Notes: generated by a model from the letters alone, not told the origin. Positions 32,552 through 44,240 are shown, counted from the stretch's first letter. The stretch: 64,000 bases of DNA from Plicaturopsis crispa FD-325 SS-3 (GCA_000827205.1 KN832554.1:1424345-1488344); one strand, 5' to 3'. Translations and numbers: made by a program.

Positions 32552-34468
32552 TTAGGATTGTGGTCTTGGTGTGTGGAATTCAGATCTAAGCAGGGTGAGG
32601 TGACCAAGGCTATCTTCGCCACGCTCAACGGTAACGGCGCGGACGATAGCCAAAGGGCCGATAAGCCCCCGGGCTTTGTTGACCTCTTCCGCCTGTCGTA
32701 CAAAACTGTCCCAAAACTTGCGTGCTTCAGCGCTCATAGAACAGATGGCTGGCCTCTTTGTTGGAGACTGCGTTACCACCTTCACGGGGAAGACAGTGTA
32801 ATCGAAAGTGACGAAGGGCAGCTGAATTTCTTGCGCCGCCGCCTCTTTGAATATACTCTCGACCCGGTCTTTGAAATCACGGGTTGCGATGGCCGTGACG
32901 AACTTAGCTGAGTCGCTCTCGACGGCATCGTCTATGGCACGACCCGATGAGACATCCCGTTCATCGATGCCATAAGTATCACCCACTCACCGCTCGCACG
33001 TTTTGAGCATTCGAGCTTGTGACTGATTTTCCAGTCAGCGTTCTGACAAGCCGTACTGCAATATACAACGCTCCGACAGCGAGAGCAACGCTTGAAAGTC
33101 GTACGGGTTTCGTCGACATTTCCGCACTATTAAACAGAGCTTAATCAAAAGATCATAGAAAGAGAAGAAGCGACGCACAAGATCGTTGCCGCATTTGTAG
33201 GTTCTCAGGGCAGTATTTGGGTCATCCTTGAGAGACCAGCGATCCGCAACCAAGGCCTTGAATGCAGTCCATGCGCTCCACACTGGGAGAGCCTCGGCAG
33301 TGCGAGTCTCGACGTGATCGGAAATGCTGTCGAGGGATTTCTTGAATGCCTCTATGGCGGGCAAAGAAACCGTATATCGAGGAAGAATCTCGCGTAAGAG
33401 AGTAAGATACGGCTTTCTTTCCTTCTCGCTAAGATGAGATAACCACTGATCGCACAGCACAAGAGCAGGGAAGAGACCCGCTTCGACTGCATGGACGACG
33501 TATGGATGTCCGTCGGATTGTGTCTCCTGTACCATGCGTCCGAGATACGACATGCATTCATAGATCAGGAATCTGGCGTTGAGATCGCTAGTGTTATGCC
33601 GTTTCGCGGTAAATTCGAGCACTTCGATGACGAGCGGGATGGAATTTTGCGCAAGGGTCTCGTTTATGAGTAGATAGGAGTTGCCGCATAAATTGTCCAG
33701 GAGCAGAAGATCGGTGCCTATCCATTGAAAGTTGGGAAGCCAATGCAGACGTTCCTGGCGTATGTTGTTCAACGCGGCTGATGCAATGTCCGCTACAGTT
33801 CGTCCCGAAGTACTCTCGATGGCATGGACGAGGCGATCTGTGTCCGCCCTACTGACGTCGTCGTGGTTGGTGTACAGGAACATGAATCCATTAACGACCG
33901 ATCCTAGGTACGGAACCTCTGCGGAGCTTAGACTCAGCGCGCGATGGTCTAAGCGGGGGTCGTTGGCCTCCATGACCCATAGATCGAGTAGAAAGTCCAT
34001 TGCACCAGGAGTCGTGCGGACAATTGAGGACAGCTCCGGAGTATTGAGGAAAAAATCGAGGGCGCAGACCTCTGTCTTGAAAACGGAAGGTCGTATGAGG
34101 CCGATCAACTTATCATCGTCGGCCTTTAGAGATGTCGCGAAGAAAAACTGCAGCCAGGCCCATGCGCGAGGCCACATTGCTGTAACTTTGGAGACTATCC
34201 TAGGACCGTAGCCTTTAGTGAGGTGGGGTTTCACACTTCGAATGATGGACAGGGTGAACAGAGCTAGAGTGTGCCGGATCTCTGTGTCGGTATGCTGCAA
34301 GGCCGGTATTCCCGAGGGCTCAAGATGGACGTCGAGAGCGGATAGTATATATATGAGCTCTTCCGGAGTAGCTGGCTTTATGCAAGTCGCAAGTTTCACG
34401 AGACTGTCAGGCGAGCCATCTTTGGCGTCGCGGACCAGTCTTTGTGTGCACTGCTCAGGCGGCTGCAT
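32552..34468 (-). CDS. MYND zinc-finger protein with an N-terminal helical region
   Basis: Three exons; the first (34468-33179) codes 430 residues. This is the basidiomycete layout of a long helical repeat-like domain ending in a MYND finger, a protein-protein interaction module. Helical region: LVRDAKDGSPDSLVKLATCI, PAWAWLQFFFATSL-like repeats, LLREILPRYTVSLPAIEAFK. The finger is built across the first splice: YKCGNDLC, then FKRCSRCRSVVYCSTACQN and DWKISHKLEC (CxxxxC-CxxC-CxxxC-HxxxC). The C-terminal exon has VESIFKEAAAQEIQLPFVTF and ends RSEFHTPRPQS. I took 34468 (MQPPEQCTQRLVRDA) as start because family members begin just before the LVRDAKDG block; the frame stays open to 34735 but that part is unlike the family. 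No enzymatic SET domain is present. Partners are unknown. Confidence 0.8.
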
Positions 34469-34946
34469 TTTTCGAATGTGAAAAGAGGGCGACCAGGCGA
34501 AAAGCTGGAGCTCACCTCGTGCATCAGCTGGCGACTTTTCAGTTGATAAACCATAGATGCCATTGTGACGGCCATGTTGGCGAGGTGCACAAACCGATAG
34601 ACGGTCGTTGAAATTGAGAGTGCAAAAGACGCGTCTAGTAAATTGAAGTCGCGACGGCGCGGCATAGGCGCGGCCAGGGCGCGGCACGCCATCCTTCGCT
34701 TGTACTTTGTACTCGTACTCTTCGGCTTGCACCACTTCATTCCATTTGCTGCTGCGATTTGTGGTGAAATCTTCGACAAATTAACCCTTGTGGGCCAGCG
34801 ACATCGTTCTGAGCTAACAGACTCTGGCGTCTTTCCGCCATAGATACTATCCGGACAGTAGACGCGCTCAGAGGCGGCGCCACAGTGCTACTCCAGAGAG
34901 TTCGGGCACTGGAGTAGGAGTAAACATCAAAATAAAAATTAGGACG
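34469..34946. promoter_or_regulatory. Divergent promoter region, MYND gene / F-box gene
   Basis: 478 bases between two outward-facing starts. The MYND frame stays open through part of it, so the true MYND start might lie further right. No clear TATA box or factor site is visible. Confidence 0.35.
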
Positions 34947-36300
34947 ATGCCCCAGTGAGTTAGACTTGAGAGCAACTATCGTCATTCTCAACTAAATCTT
35001 CTCTTTGTAGATACGGAATTGCACGACTTCCCTGCGAGCTGGATGCTCATATCGTCGCCCATTTCAGAGACTCCACAATCGATCTACAAATAATGTCATT
35101 GGTATCCAAGTCATGGGCTCTGGCCGCACAGTCCTGGCTCTTCTACGACATCAATCTTTATGCCGACCACGATGAGCACGATCGCTACGAGCGCGCCGAC
35201 ACCTTCGCTCGTTTGATCGATGGTAATCCACGTCTCGCATATTATGCCAAGACCTTGAATATCGATGCGGGGTCATCGTACCCGGATGAGCGCCCTCACG
35301 TCGATGCCATTCTACATGCCATAGGACCGAAGCTGGTCAACGTTGACCACATTCGACTCAAATTTTTCCCTTTCGCGCCATACCATTCTCTTCGCTCGTC
35401 CATAATCACCTACTTTCCCAATTTGCGCACATTGCGTGTAGAGATGTCCCTTTTCGAGTCGGCCGACGACATGGGCTCTTTTTTAGCATCGTTCCCGCGC
35501 ATGGAGTGCCTGCAGTGGGTACACAATTGGCATCGCGATTGGACTGCCCCCGCCCCAGCCGCAAGGCCTAAAGGTGATTGCGTCGAGCACGGAGCGCCCA
35601 ATACTTCGTTTGGGCCTTGCTTGAAGAGTCTGGAATTTGGTGCTATGAAAGAAATTGGCAGTACGCTTTCGCAGATGATCAAGCGTCGTATGTTGTATGC
35701 CGTCAAGAAATTAACGATAGCCTCGATATCCGACAAGGACATCGCACAGATAGACAACCTGCTCCAGTATTTTGGAGCCAACCTTGAGCACCTAGCTCTC
35801 AATAGCCCATCCACTTGGAACAATGCTAGCTGTGAGTCAAGTCAGCTCAACGTTGTCGCTATCCCTCATCTGTATGTCTCCCAGATCTTGGCACCGGGGT
35901 CATCTCTTTACTACCCAACGCATCTCTGAAATCCATCACTTTTGACAACCTCATCTGCCTCCGCAGCAACGATAAAGCCTGGATCTCCTCGATACTGTTA
36001 TCCGTCTCGTCGCCGCATTTGGAGACGGTCTCCTTCACCGTGACCTACTCTGACGCCACTTTTATTCGGAGTCTACCCCTCGAAGAGATAGCGCAGATCC
36101 TGACTGAGCCGCTGTTCACCCGTCTGAAGACGGTCTTCTTCGACTTAAAATGTCAGTTCGTGGAAGAGGGTCCCAGGGGCAGGCATGATATCCAGCGCCG
36201 GATGCCCGTGTTGGCAGATGTGCTACAGTTCAGCGAGAGTGCATACGATATCGAAGACGTCGTGCACACTAGACAACGAGGAACCGCGATCCTGTTCTAG
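34947..36300 (+). CDS. F-box protein with leucine-rich-like repeats
   Basis: Likely an SCF ubiquitin-ligase substrate adaptor, one of the large basidiomycete F-box set. The first coding exon is only 8 bases (34947-34954, ATG CCC CA) and is joined across a 56-base intron to give MPQYGIARLPCELDAHIVAH. The F-box follows: LPCELDAHIVAHFRDSTIDL, QIMSLVSKSWALAAQSWLFY. Then LRR-like helices and strands: YFPNLRTLRVEMSLFESADD, FPRMECLQWVHNW, LKSLEFGAMKEIGS, NLEHLALNSPSTWNNAS, and after a second splice LLPNASLKSITFDNLICLRS and SSPHLETVSFTVTYSDATFI. The tail ends GTAILF at 36300. About 405 residues. Without the mini-exon there is no Met before the F-box, so the small exon decides the start. Its target is unknown. 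Confidence 0.82.
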
Positions 36301-36431
36301 GAAAGGAGGGTGGACAAGCTACTTTCCCCCTCTACTAACACGTTTTTCGCTCTCTCGATGGTCCTGCCAGTCTTGTAGTACTAATACATTAGATATGAAA
36401 CAAATATACCAAGCAGATGTTCTACAAGTAC

Positions 36432-37689
36432 TTAGCTCAATCGAGCACGCAAGGTAGGCAATAGGTTCAAAGCGTTTTCATTCATCACCGCCGCCAATTT
36501 CTGCTCGTCGGTAGCCCAGAACGTCTTGACATTGTTGCTGTACCACTGGGCCATTTCAGCGCTGACAGCTAGAGAGCAACCGACATTGAGACCTGCATTG
36601 GGCGCAGACAGAATCAAGACTTACCTGGAAAGTCGGTGCCGAACAAGATGCGGTCAGGAGACACGAATGCCTGCATAGCAGTTAGATTGGCCTCGTATGC
36701 GCTTAGTGCCGTCTCGTAGTAGAAAGACTTGAAGTCCTCTAGTATCTCTTCGGGAGTGAGCGCGCATCCCATGTGAGAAGAGAGCACAGCAACACGAGCC
36801 GCAAGGAACGGGGTCGATCCACCAAGGTGCGCAAGTATGATCTTGACGCGGGGATATTTGCGCTTCCTACCTGTCACTACTAAGTGTGCCGCGGCCTTGA
36901 ATGTCTCGTTGGGTACCTGCAGACATGGAGTCACGCGTCAGATGGATGGCACAAACTTTCGAAAGAAACTTTCCCTTTACTTCTGAGATTGGAAGGCCCA
37001 AGAACGCATGAGGATACGGAGTCGACGACGGTATTTGAGCACCGTGAAGAAACACGGTGGCACCCCTCCTGTCCAGCTCCGCCCAGATAGCATCATATCT
37101 ATCATCGCCGACATATGCTATGACACGTCTTCAGGAAAAACCTTGAACGGGAGAAAACAAGGTGCTTACTCGCAGTGTCGCCTATGCCATATGAGGATGC
37201 TAGCGCCACACCATCTGCACCGAGGATATCCAAGGCGTACGCTATTTCTGCTAAAACACCTGCAATACAGGACTTAGGGTGAGCTCAATTACACGATGAG
37301 ACAACGATACCTGGAACATCGTCGAAAAATGGCACGCCTGCAAAAAAACCAAATCGACCCGTATGTTCCTTGCATACGTTGGCTGCAAACTCGTTGTGCC
37401 TCCGTGCCTTTTGTCGGTTCTCGTCGCTGATATCCCCAGACGATATCGCAGGCAGTGACAGAATAGCGAGATCGATTCCAAGCGCATCCATGGCTTTTAG
37501 ACTGATCTCAGGCGTCCATGGCAAGTTGCCTTCGGGTGTCTTCCACCCGATCTTGGCGTTTATATTTGCCTTGTCTAGGGAGGCGGGGAAGAAGTGATGG
37601 TGCAAATCAATGCACACAACGTCACTGCGAGGCTGTGGGCAAGGTCAGACCAAGATACATCGTTATGGTTAGGTGGCACTCACACTCAT
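36432..37689 (-). CDS. Amidohydrolase-2 family protein (ACMSD-like)
   Basis: A metal-dependent hydrolase/decarboxylase with the TIM-barrel fold. The family includes 2-amino-3-carboxymuconate-semialdehyde decarboxylase and related aromatic-acid decarboxylases; which reaction applies here is not determined. Landmarks: VVCIDLHHHFFP (HxH metal ligands), LSLPAISSGD, GFFAGVPFFDDVPG, ALDILGADGVALASSYG, VFLHGAQIPS, KIILAHLGGSTPFLAARV (metal-binding His) and RILFGTDFP (GTD acid), then the C-terminus ENALNLLPTLRARLS. The first exon has two codons (MS, 37689-37684) joined by a GTGAGT intron to PRSDVVCIDL; no other Met precedes the HxH motif with a sensible N-terminus. About six exons, ~320 residues, the size of this family. 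It sits head-to-tail after an SDR gene on the same strand (201 bp apart). Confidence 0.85.
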
Positions 37690-37889
37690 ATTGCCGGAAG
37701 TAACAATCAGTGAACGAAGAGCTCAAACCTTTGGATCGTGTTTATAGGCTGGCCGCTCCGTCGATCCAGAATTCGAAGCAATCCATGCACAAACTGGGAT
37801 TTTGCCTTGCCCTTTTAGCGAGATTTACAAAACCTGTCGATACACGTTAAATAGCGTTAAACAGACACGGTACATCATCTGGCACTCCT

Positions 37890-38892
37890 TTATTTCCTTC
37901 TATAATCCTTGCACTGTTCCGAATCCCAGCTAACAAACTGCCCGCTCAGTGACGGAGATGCTTGAAGCGAGAGCGCAGCGATAACATGACCAGCATCTTC
38001 GGGCTTGACGAGTTTTCCTTCCGCGTGGACGCGAAGGAACTTGTTGTAGTCGGTTTCTGTCATGTGAGACCCTCCGATCTCTCGAAGCGCAAGTTGCATC
38101 TGTAGCAACATTTTAGCAAAGTGATAGGGTCCAGCATAGTATGACGAACATTTGTGTCTACCATCCCTGGCCGAAGAGCGACTGAAACGACATCCGGCTC
38201 CTCCTGGGCGAGGGTTCTGGAGCAAAGCAGATGTCAGGACGCGCCATTTGCATACTTACACGACAGGAATACGTACCTGCACAGACTATTCATTGCGGCT
38301 TTCGACGCGTTGTAAGGGCCCCATCCCGCTGTGCCCCCCACCGCCGCGCCGCTGCTCACGAACACTATTTTTCCCTTGCTCTGGCGAAGGGCAGGCAAAG
38401 AGGCCTTGACTGCCGTCACAAGTGAGAAAAAGTTGACATCGAAATGGGTTTTCCACGAGTCGAGTGTGTTGCCTGGCGCGTCTATGCGGCCAAGAGGGTC
38501 TAGGGTGCCCGCGTTGAGCACTAGCCCGTCGACATGGGAGAATGTGCTGTATGCCAGTGCAATCGCTCCGGTAATGGCTTTCTCATCGGTACTGAGATAA
38601 ATTCACATGTAAGATAGGCTAGTATAACAGACAGGATGCAGGAACCACGGACACATCTGCTTCGATAGCTAGCACCGAGCTTGGATTGTTATCGCTCAGT
38701 TCCTGGAGCTCGGGCGTCTTGGTGCGCGATATGGTTACGACGACTGCGCCAAAGATCTCAAGCAGGATCCTGGTGACTGCCAGACCGATTCCTCTAGCCG
38801 TAGGACCGCATTAGCATCTGGATGGACAACAAAAATTAACCATTCGGTATGCACTTGGACGCGCCAGTGACTATTACAACAGGTTTAGCCAT
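37890..38892 (-). CDS. Short-chain dehydrogenase/reductase (Irc24/sepiapterin-reductase-like)
   Basis: NADP-dependent SDR of about 260 residues, four to five exons. A short first exon gives MAKPVVIVTGASK, and the splice with the next exon completes the nucleotide-binding motif TGASKGIGLA. Then: VVVTISRTKTPELQELSD, VDGLVLNAGTLDPLGR (NNAG-like NAG), FDVNFFSLVTAVKASLPALR, KIVFVSSGAAVGGTAGWGPY (catalytic Ser), NASKAAMNSLCR (YNASK catalytic Tyr/Lys) and C-terminus LSGQFVSWDSEQCKDYRRK, which is the usual end of fungal Irc24-type SDRs. The start at 38892 is the only Met at the right distance from the glycine motif. It shares a 204-bp divergent promoter with PDB1. Substrate unknown. Confidence 0.86.
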
Positions 38893-39096
38893 AGCGAACA
38901 GGCGGACAAGATCCAGTAGATTGTAGACCGAGGACAAGGTCGACGGCCGTTGCGGCAGAGGCGTTGGGACACAGTCCGGGAATTGCCGACCCCAAATATA
39001 CGCTGGCAAAAGGCACTTGGACAAAAGTTTTGAATTTCACCCGTTCTCCTCCGCCCTTTCCTCCTCTCCTCCTCCTTCACGGCCACAAAATATTCT
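38893..39096. promoter_or_regulatory. Shared divergent promoter, SDR / PDB1
   Basis: 204 bases between outward-facing starts, with a CT-rich tract (CTCCTCCGCCCTTTCCTCCT, 39046-39065) before the PDB1 start. Confidence 0.45.
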
Positions 39097-40553
39097 ATGG
39101 CTGCCCGTATCGCCTTTTCTCGTGCCGCGCCCTCTCTGGCTGGTCTGCGAACAGCACGGTCGTCGCAATGCGCGCGTAGGGTTGTCTTCTTCGCTCGCGG
39201 TTATGCGTCCGAGCCCGAACATACTGTCAGTTATCATTGGCGTCTACGACGGTTTCTAGCCATATATTGACTCAAGACCCCCTTCAGATGACTGTTCGCG
39301 ATGCTCTCAACACGGCCATGGAGGAGGAAATGACCCGTGACAGCACAGTCTTCGTAATCGGTGAAGAGGTTGCAAGGTACAACGGCGCGTACAAGGTGTG
39401 TACACTTGCAATCTCTAGAAAGCGCAAGCATCCATTTACACACTTCCCCAGGTCACCAAGGGGCTCCTCGACAAATTTGGCGAGAAGCGGGTGGTCGACA
39501 CGCCAATTACTGAAATGGGTTTCGCGGGTTTGGCAGTCGGCGCTGCCCTCTCTGGCCTCCGACCAATGTTTGTCGTGTCATCCGTCTCCAGGAGCATCAT
39601 GCTAACCTTCTGGAACGTTTAGATGCGAGTTCATGACGTTCAACTTCGCAATGCAGGCAATAGACCAAATCGTCAACTCCGCAGGAAAGACGTACTACAT
39701 GTCTGGCGGAAACGTGCCCTGTCCCGTCGTTTTCCGTGGTCCCAACGGTGCTGCTGCTGGTGTAGCAGCCCAACATTCCCAGGACTACGCTGCGTGGTAC
39801 GGCTCAGTTCCCGGCCTGAAGGTCGTGAGCCCTTGGAGCGCAGAAGACTGCAAAGGTTTATTGAAGGTATGATGCGTCTGCACCCGCAGCTGCGACAAGT
39901 ACTTAAAATAATTTTCTAGTCTGCGATCCGTGACCCTAACCCTGTCGTGTTCCTCGAGAACGAGATGCTTTACGGTGTCTCCTTCCCCATGTCCACAAAG
40001 GCCATGTCGGACGACTTCCTTCTCCCCATCGGCAAATGCAAGGTCGAGCGTGAAGGCTCCGATGTCACCCTCGTCGCACACAGCTTGCAGGTCACACATT
40101 GTATGGAGGCTGCAGAGTCGTTAGCGAAGGAGGGCATCAAGGCCGAAGTTATCAACCTCCGCAGCATTCGTCCGTTAGACATTGAGACCATCATCAAATC
40201 GGTCAAGAAGACCAACAGGTGTGTACATGCCTGCTGGCACGTTTCGAGTTAGTACTTACGCATGTCTTCTAGACTTGTTATTGTGGAAGGTGGCTTCCCT
40301 GCGTTCGGTGTGGGCAGCGAGATTTGCGCACAGATCGTCGAGAGCGAAGCCTTCGACTACCTGGACGCGCCCGTCGAGCGTGTCACTGGTGCCGACGTAC
40401 CTACTCCTGTAAGGCATCCGTTTGTTACACCTGAGTATGCCGCCCTAACGTCTTGACCCCCTGCAGTACGCCGCCAACCTCGAGGCACTTGCCTTCCCCG
40501 ACGTCCCCATCATCGTCAAGGTCGCAAAACGCGCGCTCTACCGGACGAACTAG
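39097..40553 (+). CDS. pdb1: Pyruvate dehydrogenase E1 component, beta subunit, mitochondrial
   Basis: Beta subunit of the E1 enzyme that decarboxylates pyruvate with thiamine diphosphate in the mitochondrial matrix. Targeting peptide: [20 protein letters not shown] with an Arg-rich continuation ending near GYASEPEHT. Core: [95 protein letters not shown] (E1-beta PYR-domain signature), [60 protein letters not shown] and a C-terminus [14 protein letters not shown]. About seven exons, ~365 residues, full length for the family. The start at 39097 is the first Met with a presequence. Divergent with an SDR gene. Confidence 0.96.
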
Positions 40554-40799
40554 ACGCTCTTCTGGTCATGCAGTCGCTCCTATATAGTTAGGTATCCTAT
40601 AGACTTTTTCATTTGGGTGTCCATGAGCTTTGGGAGGAGCACTACGGTCGTTTTTGTCGTTTGCACATTGTCTACATTTCAGTGATAATACAGCTGCAAG
40701 GCCCACTTCTAATCCTAATTTCCGCCTGAGATGATACAACAGTTGATTTTACCGGTTTGGCCGTCCGGCTTTTACGATCTGGGGGCAGCTATCCGCGAC
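40554..40799. other. Convergent intergenic spacer
   Basis: Spacer between the 3' ends of PDB1 and HIS4; nothing else is visible. Confidence 0.45.
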
Positions 40800-43449
40800 T
40801 TAGGCTGCCCGTAGACGGATGCGCACAGCGTTTGCGTGGGCTTGAAGTCCTTCGCAGTCGGCGAGCGTAGCGACGACGGGTCCGAGCTTTTGCAGTCCGC
40901 TGGCCGTGATCTCTTGCGACGTGATGTGCTTCTGGAAAGAAAGCGTGTTGACCCCGCTGAACTGACGCGCGTAGCCATTTGTCGGGAGCGTGTGGTTGGT
41001 GCCCGACGCGTAGTCGCCACAACTGCAGACGTGTTAGAATGTAATCAGGATAATCAATAAATTGAATGCACGAACCTTTCTGGGGAGTATGGGCCGACGA
41101 AGATGCTGCCAGCGTTGTCAATGGAGGCTACCCGCTGCGGCGCGTCTTTCAGGTGGAGGATAAGATGTTCCGGTGCGTAGTCGTTGGAGAACGCGATAGC
41201 CTCCTCGGTGGACGATGCCTTTACGATGATACTTCGTGCGACGGACTGCCGCACAATGTCTACGCGGGAGAGCGCGCGGGCCTGTTCGTCTACTTCCCGC
41301 TCGATGGCAGCAATCTCATCAGAGGACAGGTTCACGCCGACGAGGACGACTTGGGAGTCGATGCCGTGCTCTGCTTGCGAGAGAAGATCGGCAGCGACGA
41401 ACGCGGGGTTCGCTGTGTAGTCTGCAATTACCTGGCGAAGACGATACAGTCAGTAAATATAGCGGGAATGAATATGGGGGAGTCACTAACAAGGACTTCA
41501 GAAGGCCCCGCAGGCATGTCAATCGACACCAGCGCATCGGTGTCATTCTGAACGAGCATCTTCGCAGCAGTCACCCATTGATTCCCAGGCCCGAAGATTT
41601 TGTCAACCTTCGGCACCGTCTGCGTGCCGTACGCCATCGCAGCGACCGCCTGGCCTCCCCCAGCCTTCAATACCGCGCTCGCCCCGACCAAGTGCGCGAC
41701 ATACATCACTTCCGGCGATATGCTGCCGTCGGGCCGCGGGGGCGTTGCCAGCACGACCTCCTTGCACCCGGCGACCTGCGCGGGTATGCCGAGCATGAGC
41801 GCGGTGGAGGGGAGGATCGCGGTGCCGCCGGGGACGTACAGCCCCACACGCGCGATGGGCCGCGCGAAGCGCGAGCACACGACGCCGGGCATCGTCTCGA
41901 CGACGAGCGGCGCGCGCTCGAGCTGCGCCTCGTGGAACGTCCTGATGTTCTGGTACGCGGTGTCAATCGCGGCTCGCACAGGCGCGTCGAGCACCATGGA
42001 CTCGGGCGCGTATGGCGGGAAGAGGACGGTGGAGGTGAGCTGCGCCTTGTCGAATTTTGCGGTGAGCTCGAGGAGGGCGGCGTCCCCGCGGACGCGCACG
42101 TCGTCGACGATGGGCTTCACTTTCGAGATCATCTCGTCGGATTTGAGCACGGGGCGGCGGAGGAGCTGCGTGCGCTCCGCTGGCGAGATGGTGGATAGAT
42201 CGGACGTGCGCATCCGGATGGGGGCGCTGGGGTCGAACGATGGGCCGGGCACTGGCGGTGGTTCTACCTTGGGAGGGGGCGAAGGTTTCGAGGACCACTG
42301 GGGCTTTGCATTGCCAGCTCTCCGCGTGATCTTTTTCGCCTTCTGGTCTAGCGAGTGCTCTATATCCGCAATGCCAACGCCTGCAGCCACACATCGTGTG
42401 AGCGCAAAGTACAGTAAATCGGCAGCTTCGAATGCGACTTCTTCTTTGGTCTCGGCACGGCACAGCTCATCCGCCTCCTCCATGATTTTTGACCGCAGGA
42501 GCTCTTGATCGTCGAAGAGCCGTTTTGTGTAAGATCCCGGGACGGCCGAGTGCAATCGTGACTTCAAAGTGTTTTCCAGGGCAGACAGTCCGTTGACCTC
42601 TCCGAAGCAAGAAGTCCGATCCAGATGGCAGAACCCTGCACCGTGCTGGACAACGCTGAATTCGAGACAGTCCGAGTCACAGTCCAAACGGATACGGACG
42701 ACGTCCTGTGTAGCGCCGGATGTCTCGCCTTTGCGCCACAATCCGTGCTTCCGTGACTGATAGACGCCCTTTCCGGTGAGGATACTCTCGGTGACGGACG
42801 CAGTAGACGAGTATACGAGGCCGAGGGAGCGACCGCCCTGAGGGTACGAGGATACGACCGTTGGGAACAGACCATCCGGGCGATCCGAGACGACAGGAGC
42901 GAGGAATGCATCCGCGATGTTCATCTGAGCGGGCGAGGACGCGGAGGTCGTGAGCTGCGCCGTCGGTATGACGAGCCGCGCGTTTATACCCAAGAGCTCC
43001 CTGATCGTTGAAGGAGACGGCGGAGAATTTGTCGCGGGTAGGACGTATATGTCTGCACCGGTGAAGAATCTCGAGATAGACGTGATAAGATCGAGGTCGG
43101 CAACGGCTGTCTTTAGCAGGACGCCGGATACACCACTGCGGACTGTGTCGGAGACCGCACTGACATTACCTGCGTCGAGGAGTAGGACGAGGCGCTCCGC
43201 GGGGATGACGCTGATGAGCTCCTTCGCGCGTGCCAAAGGCACGATGACCTTCTCCGCGCCGGCGTCGAGCCATGAGATGATTTCCTCGACGTCTGTGGGA
43301 CCCTCATGGTCTGCGAGAATGTAATAGTCGCATATGATAGGCAGTGTATCTAGGGATTGTCCTGCAGGCACAATGACTGGGCCTATGCGAGCGAGGACCT
43401 CGTACAGGTCCGCGTCCTCAGGGTCGAGGAGGGGCAAGAATACCGACAT
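40800..43449 (-). CDS. his4: Trifunctional histidine biosynthesis protein (PRA-CH, PRA-PH, histidinol dehydrogenase)
   Basis: One polypeptide for three steps of histidine synthesis, as in yeast HIS4; about 850 residues, three exons. N-terminal ~200 residues form the extension found in fungal His4 ([20 protein letters not shown]). PRA cyclohydrolase: [20 protein letters not shown] and [10 protein letters not shown] (~220-290). PRA pyrophosphatase: [35 protein letters not shown] (~330-375). Histidinol dehydrogenase from ~405: [66 protein letters not shown] (His/Glu catalytic area), [18 protein letters not shown] (metal His). The start at 43449 is the first Met of an open exon; [12 protein letters not shown] fits the family. 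A TGACTC element lies 131 bp upstream (listed). Spliced ends GT-AG. Confidence 0.96.
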
Positions 43450-43886
43450 TCTGCGGTAGAAAAATCAGGATTCAGCTCCATTTCACTTGCGGTATGTTTG
43501 CGGGTAGAGAACGTACCGGAAACCTGTTTTCAGCGGCTGAAGGCCAGAAAGTTGTGGAATCGAGTGAGAGTGTAAATTAGAGTCATGTTAGCGGAAATCG
43601 GAAGCAAGACTTTTTCTGCCACGTGCGGTATGTCGTCAGTAAGTTCAATTTCAAATTACTGCCTCTGTGTAAGGCGACTCTACGCCAGCTTGCAGGTTTG
43701 CGGATGGCAGATGAGAGTACTGATACTTATGTAGCATAATGGCCCATATATGTGGGCATTTATCTAAATGCATGTGCGTAGCGCACCTGCTGAGGACTTG
43801 CGTAAGTAACAGCCGGTGCAAGCGACATAGAAATAAAATATGTTTCCCTCCAAGTCGAGTACAGTAAAATAAACTCTGAGTGCATC
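43450..43886. other. Intergenic region, HIS4 promoter and tRNA upstream flank
   Basis: Holds the HIS4 promoter (with one Gcn4-type site), an AT-rich stretch at about 43820-43880, and the 5' flank of tRNA-Gln. No further gene is seen. Confidence 0.5.
43580..43585 (-). promoter_or_regulatory. Gcn4/CPC1-type element (TGACTC) upstream of HIS4
   Basis: Reading toward HIS4 the sequence is ATGACTCTA, the core bound by Gcn4/CPC1 factors in the general amino-acid control of yeast and other fungi. It lies 131 bp before the start codon. One copy only; the site is inferred from the motif. Confidence 0.4.
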
Positions 43887-43986
43887 GGTTGTGTAGTGTA
43901 ATGGTTATCACCCCAGATTCTGATGAGACGCGCCGACCGGTGCAATCAGGTCTTCTGGTGATCCAGGTTCGATCCCTGGCACGACC
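43887..43986 (+). tRNA. tRNA-Gln (anticodon CUG) with a 29-base intron
   Basis: Acceptor stem GGTTGTG (43887-43893) pairs with CACGACC (43980-43986), with one G-U. The anticodon stem CCAGA (43913-43917) pairs with TCTGG (43954-43958), the T stem CCAGG pairs with CCTGG around TTCGATC, and the loop T-T-CTG-A gives anticodon CTG (43920-43922). The intron 43924-43952 (29 bases) follows base 37, the position used by eukaryotic nuclear tRNAs, and contains CAG that can pair with the anticodon. The mature length is 71 bases before CCA. A run of five T at 43990-43994 is a Pol III terminator. Glutamine identity agrees with the acceptor GGTT, shared with fungal tRNA-Gln. Confidence 0.9.
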
Positions 43987-43989
43987 TTA

Positions 43990-43994
43990 AATTT
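43990..43994 (+). terminator. Pol III T-run after tRNA-Gln
   Basis: Five T residues beginning four bases after the tRNA 3' end, as expected for RNA polymerase III termination. Confidence 0.6.
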
Positions 43995-44240
43995 TTGCAA
44001 GGCACCTGTTTGCTTGCGAACAGACGTTGTTGTGCGGTTTTATCATCGGCATCACGCCTGCGATTGATGAGCCAGGGCTTTTGTAAACCTATCGAGTGCC
44101 TCAGAGTCAACGGCAATCATTAAAATCTAATTTTTGCCATTTCTGGGGAAAGCGGTTGTTTGAACCTATTTGCCCGCACCAGCCCGGCCTCAATTGGATT
44201 TGCCCCTGATGCCACCCCGATACGTTTGCAGTTGACCACC

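Noticed and set aside
34469-34735. Longer N-terminus of the MYND protein
   Set aside because: The frame is open, but the extra 89 residues do not resemble the family start; treated as leader.
41236-42198. 320-codon plus-strand open frame
   Set aside because: Antisense of the histidinol dehydrogenase part of HIS4.
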